Source: an uncultured Lachnobacterium sp.
GTDB lineage: Bacteria; Bacillota; Clostridia; Lachnospirales; Lachnospiraceae
NCBI GenBank assembly: GCA_900550545.1
Contig: URSS01000002.1
Span: 62,001 to 126,000 of the forward strand
Direction of reading: 5' to 3'
Length of the DNA: 64,000 nt
Below, piece after piece: positions 33,304-42,966 of the stretch. The number at the start of each line of letters is the position of its first letter. Within the stretch, counting starts at the first letter, position 1. Below the pieces are notes generated by a model, which saw nothing but the letters and a program-made list of their open reading frames with translations, did not search any database and was not told the DNA's origin. The position numbers and the translations under genes are program-made.

Positions 33304-36300
33304 ATACGTACTACCTCCTGTAAGTGGAAAGAATAGAGTAAACATTCCTCCGCTTCTTTATGCACCGTTTCATTGGAAAAAACACGGCTTAATGCATCCG
33401 CGTACAGGCGCAACTGTGTCTCATAACGCATGACAAGTTCTTCGCCCTTTTTGATGCGGTCTGTTTTATAATCCAGCAAAATGATATTGTCTTCTTCCAT
33501 CCAGAACACATCAATGATTCCCTGTACGAGCACATCCTCATGTTGCATAACGAACGGTTTTTCCCGATACAGTTCCCCTTTGCACGCTGCTTTTGCCATA
33601 CGCATGGCAACCGGACTTTTTACAAAGCCTTCAATCGTTGTAGGAACAATCAGGTTATAATATTCTTCCATCAGCTCACCGGATGCTTTCATCCGATCCA
33701 GCTGTTCTGTCACAAACTGCTGCACTGCTTTTGAATCCGTTTGATCGATTTTGGCCAAAGCCATAAAATCCAGACACTCCATCACACGATGCACTGCCGT
33801 TCCACGAAGTGCACCCGGATTCACCAGCGATACGGTAGTCTCTTTTTCGTCCCCTTCTCTGGCAAAATCCGGCACATAAGATTCATGTTCTTCCAGCAGG
33901 AATTCCGGCACCTGCGCTCCACCCTCCGTCTGATCGTACTGCAATACCATGGAAGCATGCTTTAATTCCGAAACCGAATATTTGCTTTTACGTCCTGCCT
34001 GACTTTTATAAGGGTATTCGTAGGAAAACAGTTCCTCATACTTTTGCACATCCCGAAGATTAGCATTCTGTATATGCGCCATAAGCTCCTGATAATCCAT
34101 CTGCTTTTCTGCAACTTCTTTTACGGTCTCCCAGACAATCTCCCTTGGATCCGTCCATGTAATCGTGTACTTATCCGGATAAGACAGCATTGCCGGCAGC
34201 ACCCAGTCCAGATAACTGGCAGCGCCCACACGCTCCCGATAACCGATCGGTTTCTTTGGAATTGTGTTTCCAGTGTATTTACCTATCGTCTTTTCCCCAT
34301 CCTTAATTACGCCTGTGAGGATCAGTTTTTCCTTTGCACGGGTCAGTGCAACATACAGGACACGAAGTTCCTCTCCGAGATTTTCCCTGCGCAGATTATC
34401 TGCAATTGCCGAACGGAAAAGACAGTTTTTCTTTACCTTTGGCTTACCGGAAATCTCACAGATTCCCATGCCAAGATCGGGATGCACCACCAGCTTGTCA
34501 TTGGTATCCATCTGATTGAAATGTTTTGCCATGCCCGATACAAATACAACCGGAAACTCCAGGCCTTTACTTTTGTGAATCGTCATAATACGGACAACAT
34601 CTGCATTCTCTCCGGTCGTATCTGCCTCACCATAATCAATCTCGTATTTCTGCAACTGATCGATATACCGCACAAAATGAAACAGTCCGCGATAACTCGT
34701 CTTTTCATAGTCCACCGCTTTTTCAATCAGCATCTGCAGATTGGCACCCCTGCGATCTCCGGCAGGCATCGCCTGTGCATAATTACCATACCCGGTCACC
34801 GCCAGGATCTTTTGTATCAGCTCATGAATCGGCAAATCCCGTTCTTTGCGCAGTCTGGAATAATTCTCATAGAATTCTGCCAATGGTCCTTCTGTGGCTT
34901 CCTCCATCTGTTTTAATGCAGCTGCTGCAAACGAAACCGTCGGATCACTGACACGAAGCTGTGCCAGCTCTTCCTCATCCAATCCCACAATTGGAGATTT
35001 CAGTACGGCTGCCATCGGAATATCCTGATACGGATTATCCAGAATTCTTAAATAACTTAATATCGTCTGCACTTCGAGTGCAGAAAAATAGCCGGTGGAA
35101 GATTCTACATGTGCCGGGATACCATGCTCCCCTAACACAGACACGAAATCCGTTCCCCAGTTCTTCAGACTACGAAACAGAATCACGATGTCTCCATATC
35201 GTATTGGTCGAAGCTGTCCACTCGCTTTATCCACGACTTTCTGGTACTTCATCAGCCATTGGATTTTCGTAGCTACCATGTGCGCTTCCATCTGCTTTTT
35301 GTCCAGATTCTCCTGCTCCTTAAGCATATCATCCGCCTCATCGAGAAGCAGAAGTTCCGCCTGCATATCGGCATTGGCCGGATAGGACGCTCCGCAGTAA
35401 AGTGCCGCATCGTCATCATACGTTACACGTCCCAGATCTGGGCTCATGATTTTATAAAAAATGTCATTGCAGAAATCCACAACTTCCTGCCTGCTTCGAA
35501 AATTCTGATGCAGATCAATGCGCTGCTGTCTGGCTTCCTCTGTCGAAAAAAGCGCATACTTTCCCATAAACAGTTCCGGACGGGCCAGTCGGAAGCGGTA
35601 AATGCTCTGTTTGACATCTCCAACCATAAACATATTGTGACCGCCCTCTTCATGTCTGGAGATTGCCGTCATAATTTCTTCCTGTACCTGGTTACTGTCC
35701 TGATACTCATCAATCATGATTTCTTCAAAATGTCTCCGGAATTCCTCTGCCGTATGCCGACACTTTTTTGTCTTATCATCCACAAGAATCTGCAACGCAA
35801 AATGCTCAATATCCGAGAAATCCACGATACGCTTTTTACGCTTTCCCGCAGCCATTGCTTTGGCATACAAAAGAGAAAGCTCCACCAGTTCTCCGGCAAT
35901 CGGCTCCAAACGGGTTACCTGCTCTAACAGCAATTTCAGATTCATGCCAAAATACTTTGTTTTTATCGTTTCAATCTCTTTTTTGATCGCATTGCGCGTT
36001 GTCTGAACGGTTTCCTTCTTGATCGGATCCCCTGTAAATTTCCGGATAGCAGACAGATTGCCAAATTTCAGTCCAGTAAAAAAAGTCTGCATCTGCTCAT
36101 AATCCGCACAGGCATCCACCTCTTCCAGCAATTTGATATCCTGCTCAATGGTTGTCGCGTATGCAGACGGACCATCCTCTGCCAATGCCAGATGCATCAG
36201 ATGTTCCAACTGCATCTTCATATCCGAAACCAGCTGTCTGACATGCGTTACGATTTCCTGTATCATCTGTGTCTGTTGCAGTTCTTCTTTATTTTTCACC

Positions 36301-36893
36301 TGATACGGTGCAACAAGTCCTTCCATCCATTCCAGCGGCCACGGACTGCTCAGTGAAATATGATAAATCTTACTTACCATATCCCTTACCGCCTGATCAC
36401 TCCTCTTACCGGCATAAGCATCGATCAGATGCAAAAAGCTTTCCGCCTGATTGGCATACTGTCCCTCAAACACTTCCTGCATAACATCCTGTTCTAGGAG
36501 TTTCATTTCCCCCTCATCCGCAATGCGAAAATTCGGGTCTAAATTAATCTCCTCAAAATGATTCCACACAACAAACAGGCAGAAACTGTCAATCGTTGTA
36601 ATCATGGCATTGTGTAATAGTGCAGACTGGCGGCGCAGGTGCATGTCTTCCGGATACTGCTCGCACTGTGCCTCTATGGCGGCTCCGATTCTCTCCCGCA
36701 TCTCCGCTGCCGCTGCTTTCGTAAATGTCACAACAAGCAGACGGTCAATATCTACCGGATGCTTCTTATCGGTAATTCTTTGAATGATTCGCTCGACCAG
36801 CACGGCCGTCTTTCCCGAACCGGCGGCAGCAGATACGAGAATATCACGGTCACGCAGATCAATTACTTTTTGTTGTTCGGTTGTCCACTTCAT
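33300..36893 (-). CDS. addA: ATP-dependent helicase/nuclease AddA
   Basis: A 1197-residue subunit of the AddAB recombination/repair helicase-nuclease, the Gram-positive equivalent of RecBCD. Walker A AGSGKT at 24-29, SF1 motif II MIDEYQDSN (about 390), and RIMTIHKSKGLEFPVVFVSG (about 755) with later VALTRAKEKLILTG. The C-terminal RecB-type nuclease domain shows VQGIIDVFW..DNIILLDYKTDRI, giving the D...D-x-K metal site. Length is typical. It begins 9 bases after addB, behind GGAGG. Confidence 0.96.
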   Translation of the reverse strand: MKWTTEQQKVIDLRDRDILVSAAAGSGKTAVLVERIIQRITDKKHPVDIDRLLVVTFTKAAAAEMRERIGAAIEAQCEQYPEDMHLRRQSALLHNAMITTIDSFCLFVVWNHFEEINLDPNFRIADEGEMKLLEQDVMQEVFEGQYANQAESFLHLIDAYAGKRSDQAVRDMVSKIYHISLSSPWPLEWMEGLVAPYQVKNKEELQQTQMIQEIVTHVRQLVSDMKMQLEHLMHLALAEDGPSAYATTIEQDIKLLEEVDACADYEQMQTFFTGLKFGNLSAIRKFTGDPIKKETVQTTRNAIKKEIETIKTKYFGMNLKLLLEQVTRLEPIAGELVELSLLYAKAMAAGKRKKRIVDFSDIEHFALQILVDDKTKKCRHTAEEFRRHFEEIMIDEYQDSNQVQEEIMTAISRHEEGGHNMFMVGDVKQSIYRFRLARPELFMGKYALFSTEEARQQRIDLHQNFRSRQEVVDFCNDIFYKIMSPDLGRVTYDDDAALYCGASYPANADMQAELLLLDEADDMLKEQENLDKKQMEAHMVATKIQWLMKYQKVVDKASGQLRPIRYGDIVILFRSLKNWGTDFVSVLGEHGIPAHVESSTGYFSALEVQTILSYLRILDNPYQDIPMAAVLKSPIVGLDEEELAQLRVSDPTVSFAAAALKQMEEATEGPLAEFYENYSRLRKERDLPIHELIQKILAVTGYGNYAQAMPAGDRRGANLQMLIEKAVDYEKTSYRGLFHFVRYIDQLQKYEIDYGEADTTGENADVVRIMTIHKSKGLEFPVVFVSGMAKHFNQMDTNDKLVVHPDLGMGICEISGKPKVKKNCLFRSAIADNLRRENLGEELRVLYVALTRAKEKLILTGVIKDGEKTIGKYTGNTIPKKPIGYRERVGAASYLDWVLPAMLSYPDKYTITWTDPREIVWETVKEVAEKQMDYQELMAHIQNANLRDVQKYEELFSYEYPYKSQAGRKSKYSVSELKHASMVLQYDQTEGGAQVPEFLLEEHESYVPDFAREGDEKETTVSLVNPGALRGTAVHRVMECLDFMALAKIDQTDSKAVQQFVTEQLDRMKASGELMEEYYNLIVPTTIEGFVKSPVAMRMAKAACKGELYREKPFVMQHEDVLVQGIIDVFWMEEDNIILLDYKTDRIKKGEELVMRYETQLRLYADALSRVFSNETVHKEAEECLLYSFHLQEVVRI

Positions 36894-36902
36894 GATTTCC
36901 TC

Positions 36903-39900
36903 CTACTCCTGTCTCGCCAGATCCGTTTCCATATGGTCGAATACATCATCCTTTGACAGATTTTCCATGTGACGGTATCCATATCCCGGAATCTTTCCCC
37001 CGATACCACACACACTGGCATACGGACAGTAATTGCAACTGCACTCCGTCCCGTTCTGATATGGATTTACACTTACATCGCCCGCATAAATCTGCTGTCC
37101 CTGTCTTTTTATTTCCGCTGTAACATACCGCTGGATCAACGCAAATTCGTCCGTCGTTGCCACATGGGAACGCGCCATGGAAATTTCTCCTGACTTCTTT
37201 AATTCTACCGGAATTACTTCTGATTTACCTTCAAAATCAGCATCCATGCCACGGTAAATCGTTTCATCAGCATTTACCAGTCCATCCGGTCGAAGCGCCA
37301 TAAGAAGCGCATGTTCCGCCTCGCTCTCGCTGATGTTTTCCTCAGTTTCAAGCACCGGATCATCAATGTGGTAATACAAAATGCCACCCGGAAGAATTTC
37401 TTTTTTCGGATGCTTTTTATCTGCCAGCTCCATCGCGGCATTCATATATACGACCAGCTGCAACTGCAGACCCTGGTATATTTTGATCAGATCAAATCTG
37501 GTGTTGCCTGATTTATAGTCAATGACTTTCACGCAGAGTTTCTGTTCGTCTTCGTATGTGTCCAACCGGTCAATCCGTCCGGTCAGACGCATCTGCACGT
37601 CGTTTGCCAGCTCATATTCCAATGCGGCAGATTGTTCCAGCTCAGAAAACCGGATTTCAAAATCCGTCGGCACAAACGCGCCCGCCCGCACCTGCTTTGT
37701 CAGTGCCCATACCGTCTGATCAAAAATATCCTTCATGCGCTTTGTCTGATGCATATTCTGTGCAGAATCAGAAAGACTTGCATTTGGATATCCTTCCAAA
37801 GCCTCATCCATCGCTTCTGCCGCCATAAGACCTCTCGCTTCATCCGGTACGCCGAACCAGTCATACTCCGATGCCTCTAACTTCCGGCTGTACCTCTCCA
37901 AAGCCTCATGGTAAAGATTACCCATGTCCACGCTCTCAAATCCAGCTGTCTCCCGCTCACGAAGCTGCAAGCCATACTGTAGATAATGCGCATAGGCACA
38001 GGCTGCAAAACGTTCTAACCGGGTCACACTTCCTTCGAGTCTCCTGCCGTACAGAGCGCGCGCCACCGCCTGACTGATTGGTGTATTTTTATAACAGCAG
38101 TATGCCGCTGTCAAAAGCCCGGTAATCTTTTCATTTTCCGTCTCATCCGTATCCATGAACCACTTCGCCAGAGCAAACCATGCCTCGTCTTTCTTTCCAT
38201 GAATCAGATAATCTGCTGCCGCCTCTTTTGTATAGAAATCATCTGCCGCCTCAATCTCCTCATATTCCTTAAGTTCCAGCTTCGGAAAAATTCTTCGTAT
38301 GACAGCCACAAGATACGAAGGACGCAGCGCTTTTCCTTCCCTGTCAATTCTTGCATAACTCATATACAGCTGCCGGGATGGTTTTGTCAGATTGCGGTAC
38401 AGATAAAAACGCTGGATAAACGCCTGCTCACGCGCCCCGGGTGCAAGCTCAATATCACTCTCTAAAAGCATCTCTCTTTCATATTCAGAGATAATGCCGC
38501 CGTGATTGCTGCTTTTTGGAATAAGCCCGTCGTTCACACCTACAAAAAACAGAATCTTTACATGATTCAATCGTGTTCGTTCAATATCACCAATCGTGAC
38601 ACTGTCATATCCAGGTGGAATCACTGCAACGGAAGCAGCCGATAATCCTGCATCAAGAACTTCTGTAAACGATTCTGCATCCAAAGGTTCCTGCCCCAGC
38701 AACAGATTATATTTTTCCAAAAGGTGCATGACAATTTCAAAAATCTGTCCGTATTCCTTCGATTTTGTCTGTTCATCCGCTTCTAAGAGCTCCTGCTCTC
38801 TCTGCCATAATTGTTTCTCGACATCCAATCTTACCAGTAACTGGTATAATGCCAGAACGCCATCCGATACGCAGGCATCCTCTCTGGAAAATACTTCATA
38901 CACCGGTTCTAATACATCTGCGATCATTTCCCGGATTTCGTTGAGCTTTTCAAGGTCGTACATGGATTTCTGCCGTGGCATGCGAAGCCAGCGTTTGTTC
39001 CATGCCCCATGCCCACGGATTCCCGTAGCCATCAGATAATTATCACAGGCGTCCAGATCTTTCTGTGCAACTGCACAGAAACCACACCGCAAAAAGCGCA
39101 TCATCGCTTCATAGCTGTAATTGCCTGTGATAATCTCAAGCGTTGCGCGGATAAACTCAATAAATGGATGAAACAACACTTCCTTTGTGGTATCCATAAA
39201 ATACGGAATCTCATATTTGGTAAACAGCGGGTCGATATAACTCTGATACGTCTCCACCGAACCCGTCACAACCGCGATCTCACGGTAGCGGTATCCCTGC
39301 CGCACCAGACGATTGATTTCCCTTGCGACAAGCGTCAACTCATCCTTCGGGGTACGCACCGCTGCAAGGTGTATCTCTTCAACTTCTTTGTCCATTTTTT
39401 CGTATGGAGTTCGAAAAAGATTCTTTTCAAGAAATGCCAGTGCCGGCGCGTCACAAAATCGTTTTTTGTCACTGTCCGCCAGTACGATTGGTTCTAAAAC
39501 CGGAATATGTAATCCATCCGCCATTTTGGAAAGCATATGAATGGTCTTCTTCGACATATCAAACAACTCTTCACTTCCCATACTGTGGTAAAAATCTTCT
39601 CTGGCATCCATGGTAAGTGTAATAAGAATACGATCTGTCACCTGAAGAAGTTCCTGCATAAGCTGATTCTGCACCGGCGTAAATCCGGTAAATTCATCAA
39701 ATACCAGCACACTGTCTCTTAAAATTTCAGAGTCTTTTGCTATTGAAGCAAGTACCGACAAAATCTCTTCATCCGTAATATAACTTCCCTGCATAAAAGT
39801 CTCAAACGCACGGTACATTACGGAAATATCACGCAGCTTTGCCGAAAGGACCGGAGAAATTCCAGCTTTTTGCGTAATTTTTTCCAGCTGCTCCCAGGTA

Positions 39901-40301
39901 ATGTTGTACTGCATAAATTCTGAGATCAATGATTTGACCTCTCCAATATATCCCATGCGGTTCATATTCGGACGCAAAACTGTCAGATTTTCTTCCTGCT
40001 CACTCGCCAGCTTGCGAAGTACAAGATTCTTTCCCGTCTCTTCGAGCACCTGAATATCGGTTCTTCCCATCTCATCAAACACACGATATGCCAGTCTTTT
40101 AAAACTGAGGACATCGATATTCATAATGGCATGGTTCGGCGCAAGTTCAACCAGTTTCTGCTGCGTCTGCATCGTAAACTGTTCCGGAACGATCACGAGA
40201 TAATTTTTCTTCGGATGCTCCCCCGCCTGTGCCACGATCTGGCTGTATACATATTCGGTTTTTCCGCTTCCGGAACTCCCCAATACAAATTGCAACGACA
40301 T
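36903..40301 (-). CDS. addB: ATP-dependent helicase/nuclease AddB
   Basis: A 1132-residue partner of AddA. Walker A GSSGSGKT at 8-15. The middle keeps the helicase-like scaffold that recognises Chi. The C-terminal nuclease domain (DFEIRFSELEQ..., LTGRIDRLDTYE..KLCVKVIDYKSG) has the D...D-x-K pattern. The iron-sulphur staple is seen as the final CSCNYCPYASVC, plus an upstream Cys near FAACAYAHYLQYG. AAAGGAG precedes the start; transcription continues into addA and maf. Confidence 0.95.
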   Translation of the reverse strand: MSLQFVLGSSGSGKTEYVYSQIVAQAGEHPKKNYLVIVPEQFTMQTQQKLVELAPNHAIMNIDVLSFKRLAYRVFDEMGRTDIQVLEETGKNLVLRKLASEQEENLTVLRPNMNRMGYIGEVKSLISEFMQYNITWEQLEKITQKAGISPVLSAKLRDISVMYRAFETFMQGSYITDEEILSVLASIAKDSEILRDSVLVFDEFTGFTPVQNQLMQELLQVTDRILITLTMDAREDFYHSMGSEELFDMSKKTIHMLSKMADGLHIPVLEPIVLADSDKKRFCDAPALAFLEKNLFRTPYEKMDKEVEEIHLAAVRTPKDELTLVAREINRLVRQGYRYREIAVVTGSVETYQSYIDPLFTKYEIPYFMDTTKEVLFHPFIEFIRATLEIITGNYSYEAMMRFLRCGFCAVAQKDLDACDNYLMATGIRGHGAWNKRWLRMPRQKSMYDLEKLNEIREMIADVLEPVYEVFSREDACVSDGVLALYQLLVRLDVEKQLWQREQELLEADEQTKSKEYGQIFEIVMHLLEKYNLLLGQEPLDAESFTEVLDAGLSAASVAVIPPGYDSVTIGDIERTRLNHVKILFFVGVNDGLIPKSSNHGGIISEYEREMLLESDIELAPGAREQAFIQRFYLYRNLTKPSRQLYMSYARIDREGKALRPSYLVAVIRRIFPKLELKEYEEIEAADDFYTKEAAADYLIHGKKDEAWFALAKWFMDTDETENEKITGLLTAAYCCYKNTPISQAVARALYGRRLEGSVTRLERFAACAYAHYLQYGLQLRERETAGFESVDMGNLYHEALERYSRKLEASEYDWFGVPDEARGLMAAEAMDEALEGYPNASLSDSAQNMHQTKRMKDIFDQTVWALTKQVRAGAFVPTDFEIRFSELEQSAALEYELANDVQMRLTGRIDRLDTYEDEQKLCVKVIDYKSGNTRFDLIKIYQGLQLQLVVYMNAAMELADKKHPKKEILPGGILYYHIDDPVLETEENISESEAEHALLMALRPDGLVNADETIYRGMDADFEGKSEVIPVELKKSGEISMARSHVATTDEFALIQRYVTAEIKRQGQQIYAGDVSVNPYQNGTECSCNYCPYASVCGIGGKIPGYGYRHMENLSKDDVFDHMETDLARQE

Positions 40302-40335
40302 TTTTCTTCTCCTTTATGTCCGCTTTTTCCCGTAT

Positions 40336-41028
40336 TTAATAAATCTGGGCAAAAATAATGGAAACTACTACCGTAAGTAAACCGGATACCGCTATGGAAA
40401 GGCTACTCATTGCGCCTTCGATCTCCCCCATCTCCATAGCCTTGGCGGTACCCATCGCATGGGATGCCGAACCGATTCCGATACCTTTCGCAACCGGATC
40501 TGTAATATGGAACAATTTGCAGATCGACTCAGCAAACATGTTCCCGATCACACCTGTCACAACGATGACCGCAACGGTAATGGTCACAATACCCCCAAGT
40601 TCCTCCGAAAGTCCCATACCGATTGCTGTAGTGATGGACTTTGGTAAAAGTGTAACATACTGTTTATGATCTAACTGGAAAATCAATGCAACCGCAAGCA
40701 CACATAACGCAGATATCAGCGCACCAGACAAAATTCCCGCAACAATGGCTTTCCAGTTCTTCTTAAGCGGCTCGATCTGTTCATAAAGCGGCACCGCAAG
40801 TGCTACAGTCGCCGGTGTCAGAAAATACGATAAATACTGTGCACCGCTCTCATATACATTATATTTAATATGAAAAGCAAGAAGAAATACGATGATCAAT
40901 GCGATAGAAATCAAAAGCGGATTAAAGATTGCCAGCTTTAATTTCTTTTTAATTAAGACACCGATTTCATAAGTTATGATACTGATAAATACACCAAAAA
41001 ATACTGAATTTTCTAAAAAATTGCTCAT
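40336..41028 (-). CDS. lrgB: LrgB-family membrane protein
   Basis: A 230-residue multi-spanning protein of the LrgB/CidB family. Typical blocks are LSYFLTPATVALAVPLYEQI, LPKSITTAIGMGLSEELGGI, and GIGIGSASHAMGTAKAMEMGEIEGAMSSLSIAVSGL. With LrgA it affects murein hydrolase export, holin-like activity or metabolite (for example pyruvate or glycolate) transport in different bacteria. Its start overlaps the lrgA stop as ATGA, so the pair is translationally coupled. No LytSR two-component genes are adjacent in this window. Confidence 0.93.
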   Translation of the reverse strand: MSNFLENSVFFGVFISIITYEIGVLIKKKLKLAIFNPLLISIALIIVFLLAFHIKYNVYESGAQYLSYFLTPATVALAVPLYEQIEPLKKNWKAIVAGILSGALISALCVLAVALIFQLDHKQYVTLLPKSITTAIGMGLSEELGGIVTITVAVIVVTGVIGNMFAESICKLFHITDPVAKGIGIGSASHAMGTAKAMEMGEIEGAMSSLSIAVSGLLTVVVSIIFAQIY

Positions 41029-41396
41029 GACTGTTTCTTTGATTCCTTTCGTTTACTTCTTTGAATAATTCCCTGTGTCACTTTTCCGGAAACTCCCATA
41101 ACCAAAATGGTAGATGCCACCAGAAGGAGCAGAACCGGGACAAGAATTGATTTCAGATTTCCCCAGCTCTCTAACAGACCAACGCCTGCCGGAATAAACA
41201 TCAGCGGCATAATCTCAATGAGATACTTTGCCGCTTCTTTTACCTGTGGAAGCTGAATAAGGCCAGTCAAAAGTGCTATAAATAGCAACACAAGTCCATA
41301 AATGCTTGCCGGAACCTGTATTGGGATCAGGCTGTGCAATATCTCTCCAATAAAAGAGAAAATAAGAATAATTAGTAATTGTCTCAAGTACTTCAT
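41025..41396 (-). CDS. lrgA: LrgA/CidA-family holin-like protein
   Basis: A 123-residue protein with four membrane helices of the CidA/LrgA family: LLIILIFSFIGEILHSLIPIQVPASIYGLVLLFIALLTGLIQLPQVKEAAKYLIEIMPLMFIPAGVGLLE is the diagnostic region (quoted in parts: IPIQVPASIYGLVLLF, MPLMFIPAGVGLLE). The start at the ATG 41396 has GAGGAG 8 bases upstream. An in-frame GTG at 41405 lies too close to that site. Upstream (41397-41600) are a hairpin ACTCTTT/AAAGAGT near 41450-41465 and a weak TAAAAT -10. Confidence 0.9.
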   Translation of the reverse strand: MKYLRQLLIILIFSFIGEILHSLIPIQVPASIYGLVLLFIALLTGLIQLPQVKEAAKYLIEIMPLMFIPAGVGLLESWGNLKSILVPVLLLLVASTILVMGVSGKVTQGIIQRSKRKESKKQS

Positions 41397-41579
41397 TTTT
41401 GTCACTCCTCGAAGTAATTTATTTGTGTTTTTTCACACATTTCGCTCACTCTTTTTGAAAGAGTTCTTTTTATTTTAGCATGTTTCCATAAATATGGGGC
41501 GCTATTTCGTGTTTTTTACAAAGTACAAGAAATCTTATTAAACTTGTATAAATTCATGTCATTTTTTTAATAATCATGG

Positions 41580-41644
41580 TATAATATTACCACATAGGTT
41601 GATGTAATCAACCAAATAATCATTGGGGCAGCCGCTTCGGCGGC
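41580..41644 (+). promoter_or_regulatory. Promoter, operator candidate and UUCG hairpin of the alcohol dehydrogenase gene
   Basis: An extended -10 TGGTATAAT (TATAAT at 41580-41585) with a poor -35. About 12 bases downstream is the palindrome GGTTGAT-GTA-ATCAACC (41597-41613). A GC stem GCCGC-TTCG-GCGGC (41631-41644) sits just before the ribosome-binding site GGAGGAG. The palindrome is a repressor-site candidate. The hairpin may tune mRNA stability or translation. Confidence 0.6.
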
Positions 41645-41658
41645 AGATTGGAGGAGCT

Positions 41659-42876
41659 ATGGCAAGATTTACATTACCACGTGACCTGTATCATGGAAAA
41701 GGAGCTTTGGAAGCACTCAAAACATTCGAAGGAAAACGCGCTATTATCTGTGTTGGCGGTGGATCTATGAAACGTTTCGGTTTCCTTGACCGCGCAAAAC
41801 AGTACCTGGAAGAAGCTGGTATGGAAGTTCAGTTATTTGAAGGTATTGAGCCAGATCCCTCGGTTGAGACTGTTATGAAAGGTGCTGCTGCAATGGAAGC
41901 ATTCCAACCGGACTGGATCGTTGCAATCGGCGGCGGATCTCCGATTGATGCAGCAAAAGCCATGTGGATCAAATACGAATATCCGGATATCACATTTGAA
42001 GATATGTGCAAAGTGTTCGGCATTCCGAAACTTCGTCAGAAAGCACACTTCTGCGCAATTTCATCTACATCCGGTACCGCAACAGAAGTGACCGCATTTT
42101 CGATCATCACGGATTATGAAAAAGGCATCAAATATCCGATTGCTGACTTTGAAATCACACCGGACGTTGCAATCGTAGATCCCGAACTTGCAGAGACCAT
42201 GCCACAGAAACTGGTCGCACATACCGGAATGGATGCAATGACCCATGCAATCGAAGCATATGTTTCCACTGCAAACTGTGACTTTACTGATCCTCTCGCA
42301 CTTCATGCGATCAAGATGATCCAACGTGATCTGGTCGGTTCTTACAATGGAGATATGGAAAAGCGTGATTCCATGCATAACGCACAGTGTCTTGCCGGTA
42401 TGGCATTCTCCAACGCATTACTTGGAATCGTTCACTCCATGGCACATAAGACAGGTGCTGCCTTTGCAGACTATGGTGCTCATATTATCCACGGTGCTGC
42501 CAATGCGATGTACCTTCCAAAAGTCATCGCCTTTAACGCCAAGGATGAGACAGCAAAGAAACGTTATGGTGAGATTGCAGATTTCATGGGATTAGGCGGA
42601 AATTCTCTCGATGAGAAAGTTGACCTGCTGATTGCTTACCTTCGCGGTATGAATGATGAATTGAATATTCCACACTGCATTAAAAACTATGGTCCGGACA
42701 GCTACCCGGCTGAGCAGGGATTCGTTCCGGAAGAAGTATTCTTAGATCGTCTTCATGATATCGCAGCCAATGCGATCCTTGATGCCTGCACCGGTTCCAA
42801 TCCAAGACAGCCAAGTCAGGAGGAAATGGAGAAACTTCTGAAATGCTGCTACTATGACACCGAAGTAGATTTCTAA
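41659..42876 (+). CDS. Iron-containing alcohol dehydrogenase
   Basis: A 405-residue group III (Fe-dependent) alcohol dehydrogenase, likely reducing an aldehyde with NAD(P)H in fermentation. The nucleotide loop is GGGSPIDAAKAMW (about 93-105). Metal ligands lie in DPELAETMPQKLVAHTGMDAMTHAIEAYVS (Asp and His) and HSMAHKTGAAFADYGAHIIHGAANA (two His). The family resembles butanol/1,3-propanediol-type dehydrogenases; the substrate is not certain. Start at 41659 set by GGAGGAG. It is a single gene ending in a bidirectional terminator. Confidence 0.92.
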   Translation: MARFTLPRDLYHGKGALEALKTFEGKRAIICVGGGSMKRFGFLDRAKQYLEEAGMEVQLFEGIEPDPSVETVMKGAAAMEAFQPDWIVAIGGGSPIDAAKAMWIKYEYPDITFEDMCKVFGIPKLRQKAHFCAISSTSGTATEVTAFSIITDYEKGIKYPIADFEITPDVAIVDPELAETMPQKLVAHTGMDAMTHAIEAYVSTANCDFTDPLALHAIKMIQRDLVGSYNGDMEKRDSMHNAQCLAGMAFSNALLGIVHSMAHKTGAAFADYGAHIIHGAANAMYLPKVIAFNAKDETAKKRYGEIADFMGLGGNSLDEKVDLLIAYLRGMNDELNIPHCIKNYGPDSYPAEQGFVPEEVFLDRLHDIAANAILDACTGSNPRQPSQEEMEKLLKCCYYDTEVDF

Positions 42877-42909
42877 GTTTACCAGATTTCAACAAGTACA
42901 TCTTATATA

Positions 42910-42952
42910 GAAAACGCCTGTTTTATGGACTTCCCACGAAACAGGCGTTTTC
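42910..42952. terminator. Bidirectional terminator
   Basis: A perfect 14-bp stem GAAAACGCCTGTTT/AAACAGGCGTTTTC (42910-42923 with 42939-42952), loop 15 bases, between convergent genes. Confidence 0.9.
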
Positions 42953-42966
42953 TTTTGCGAACCTGT

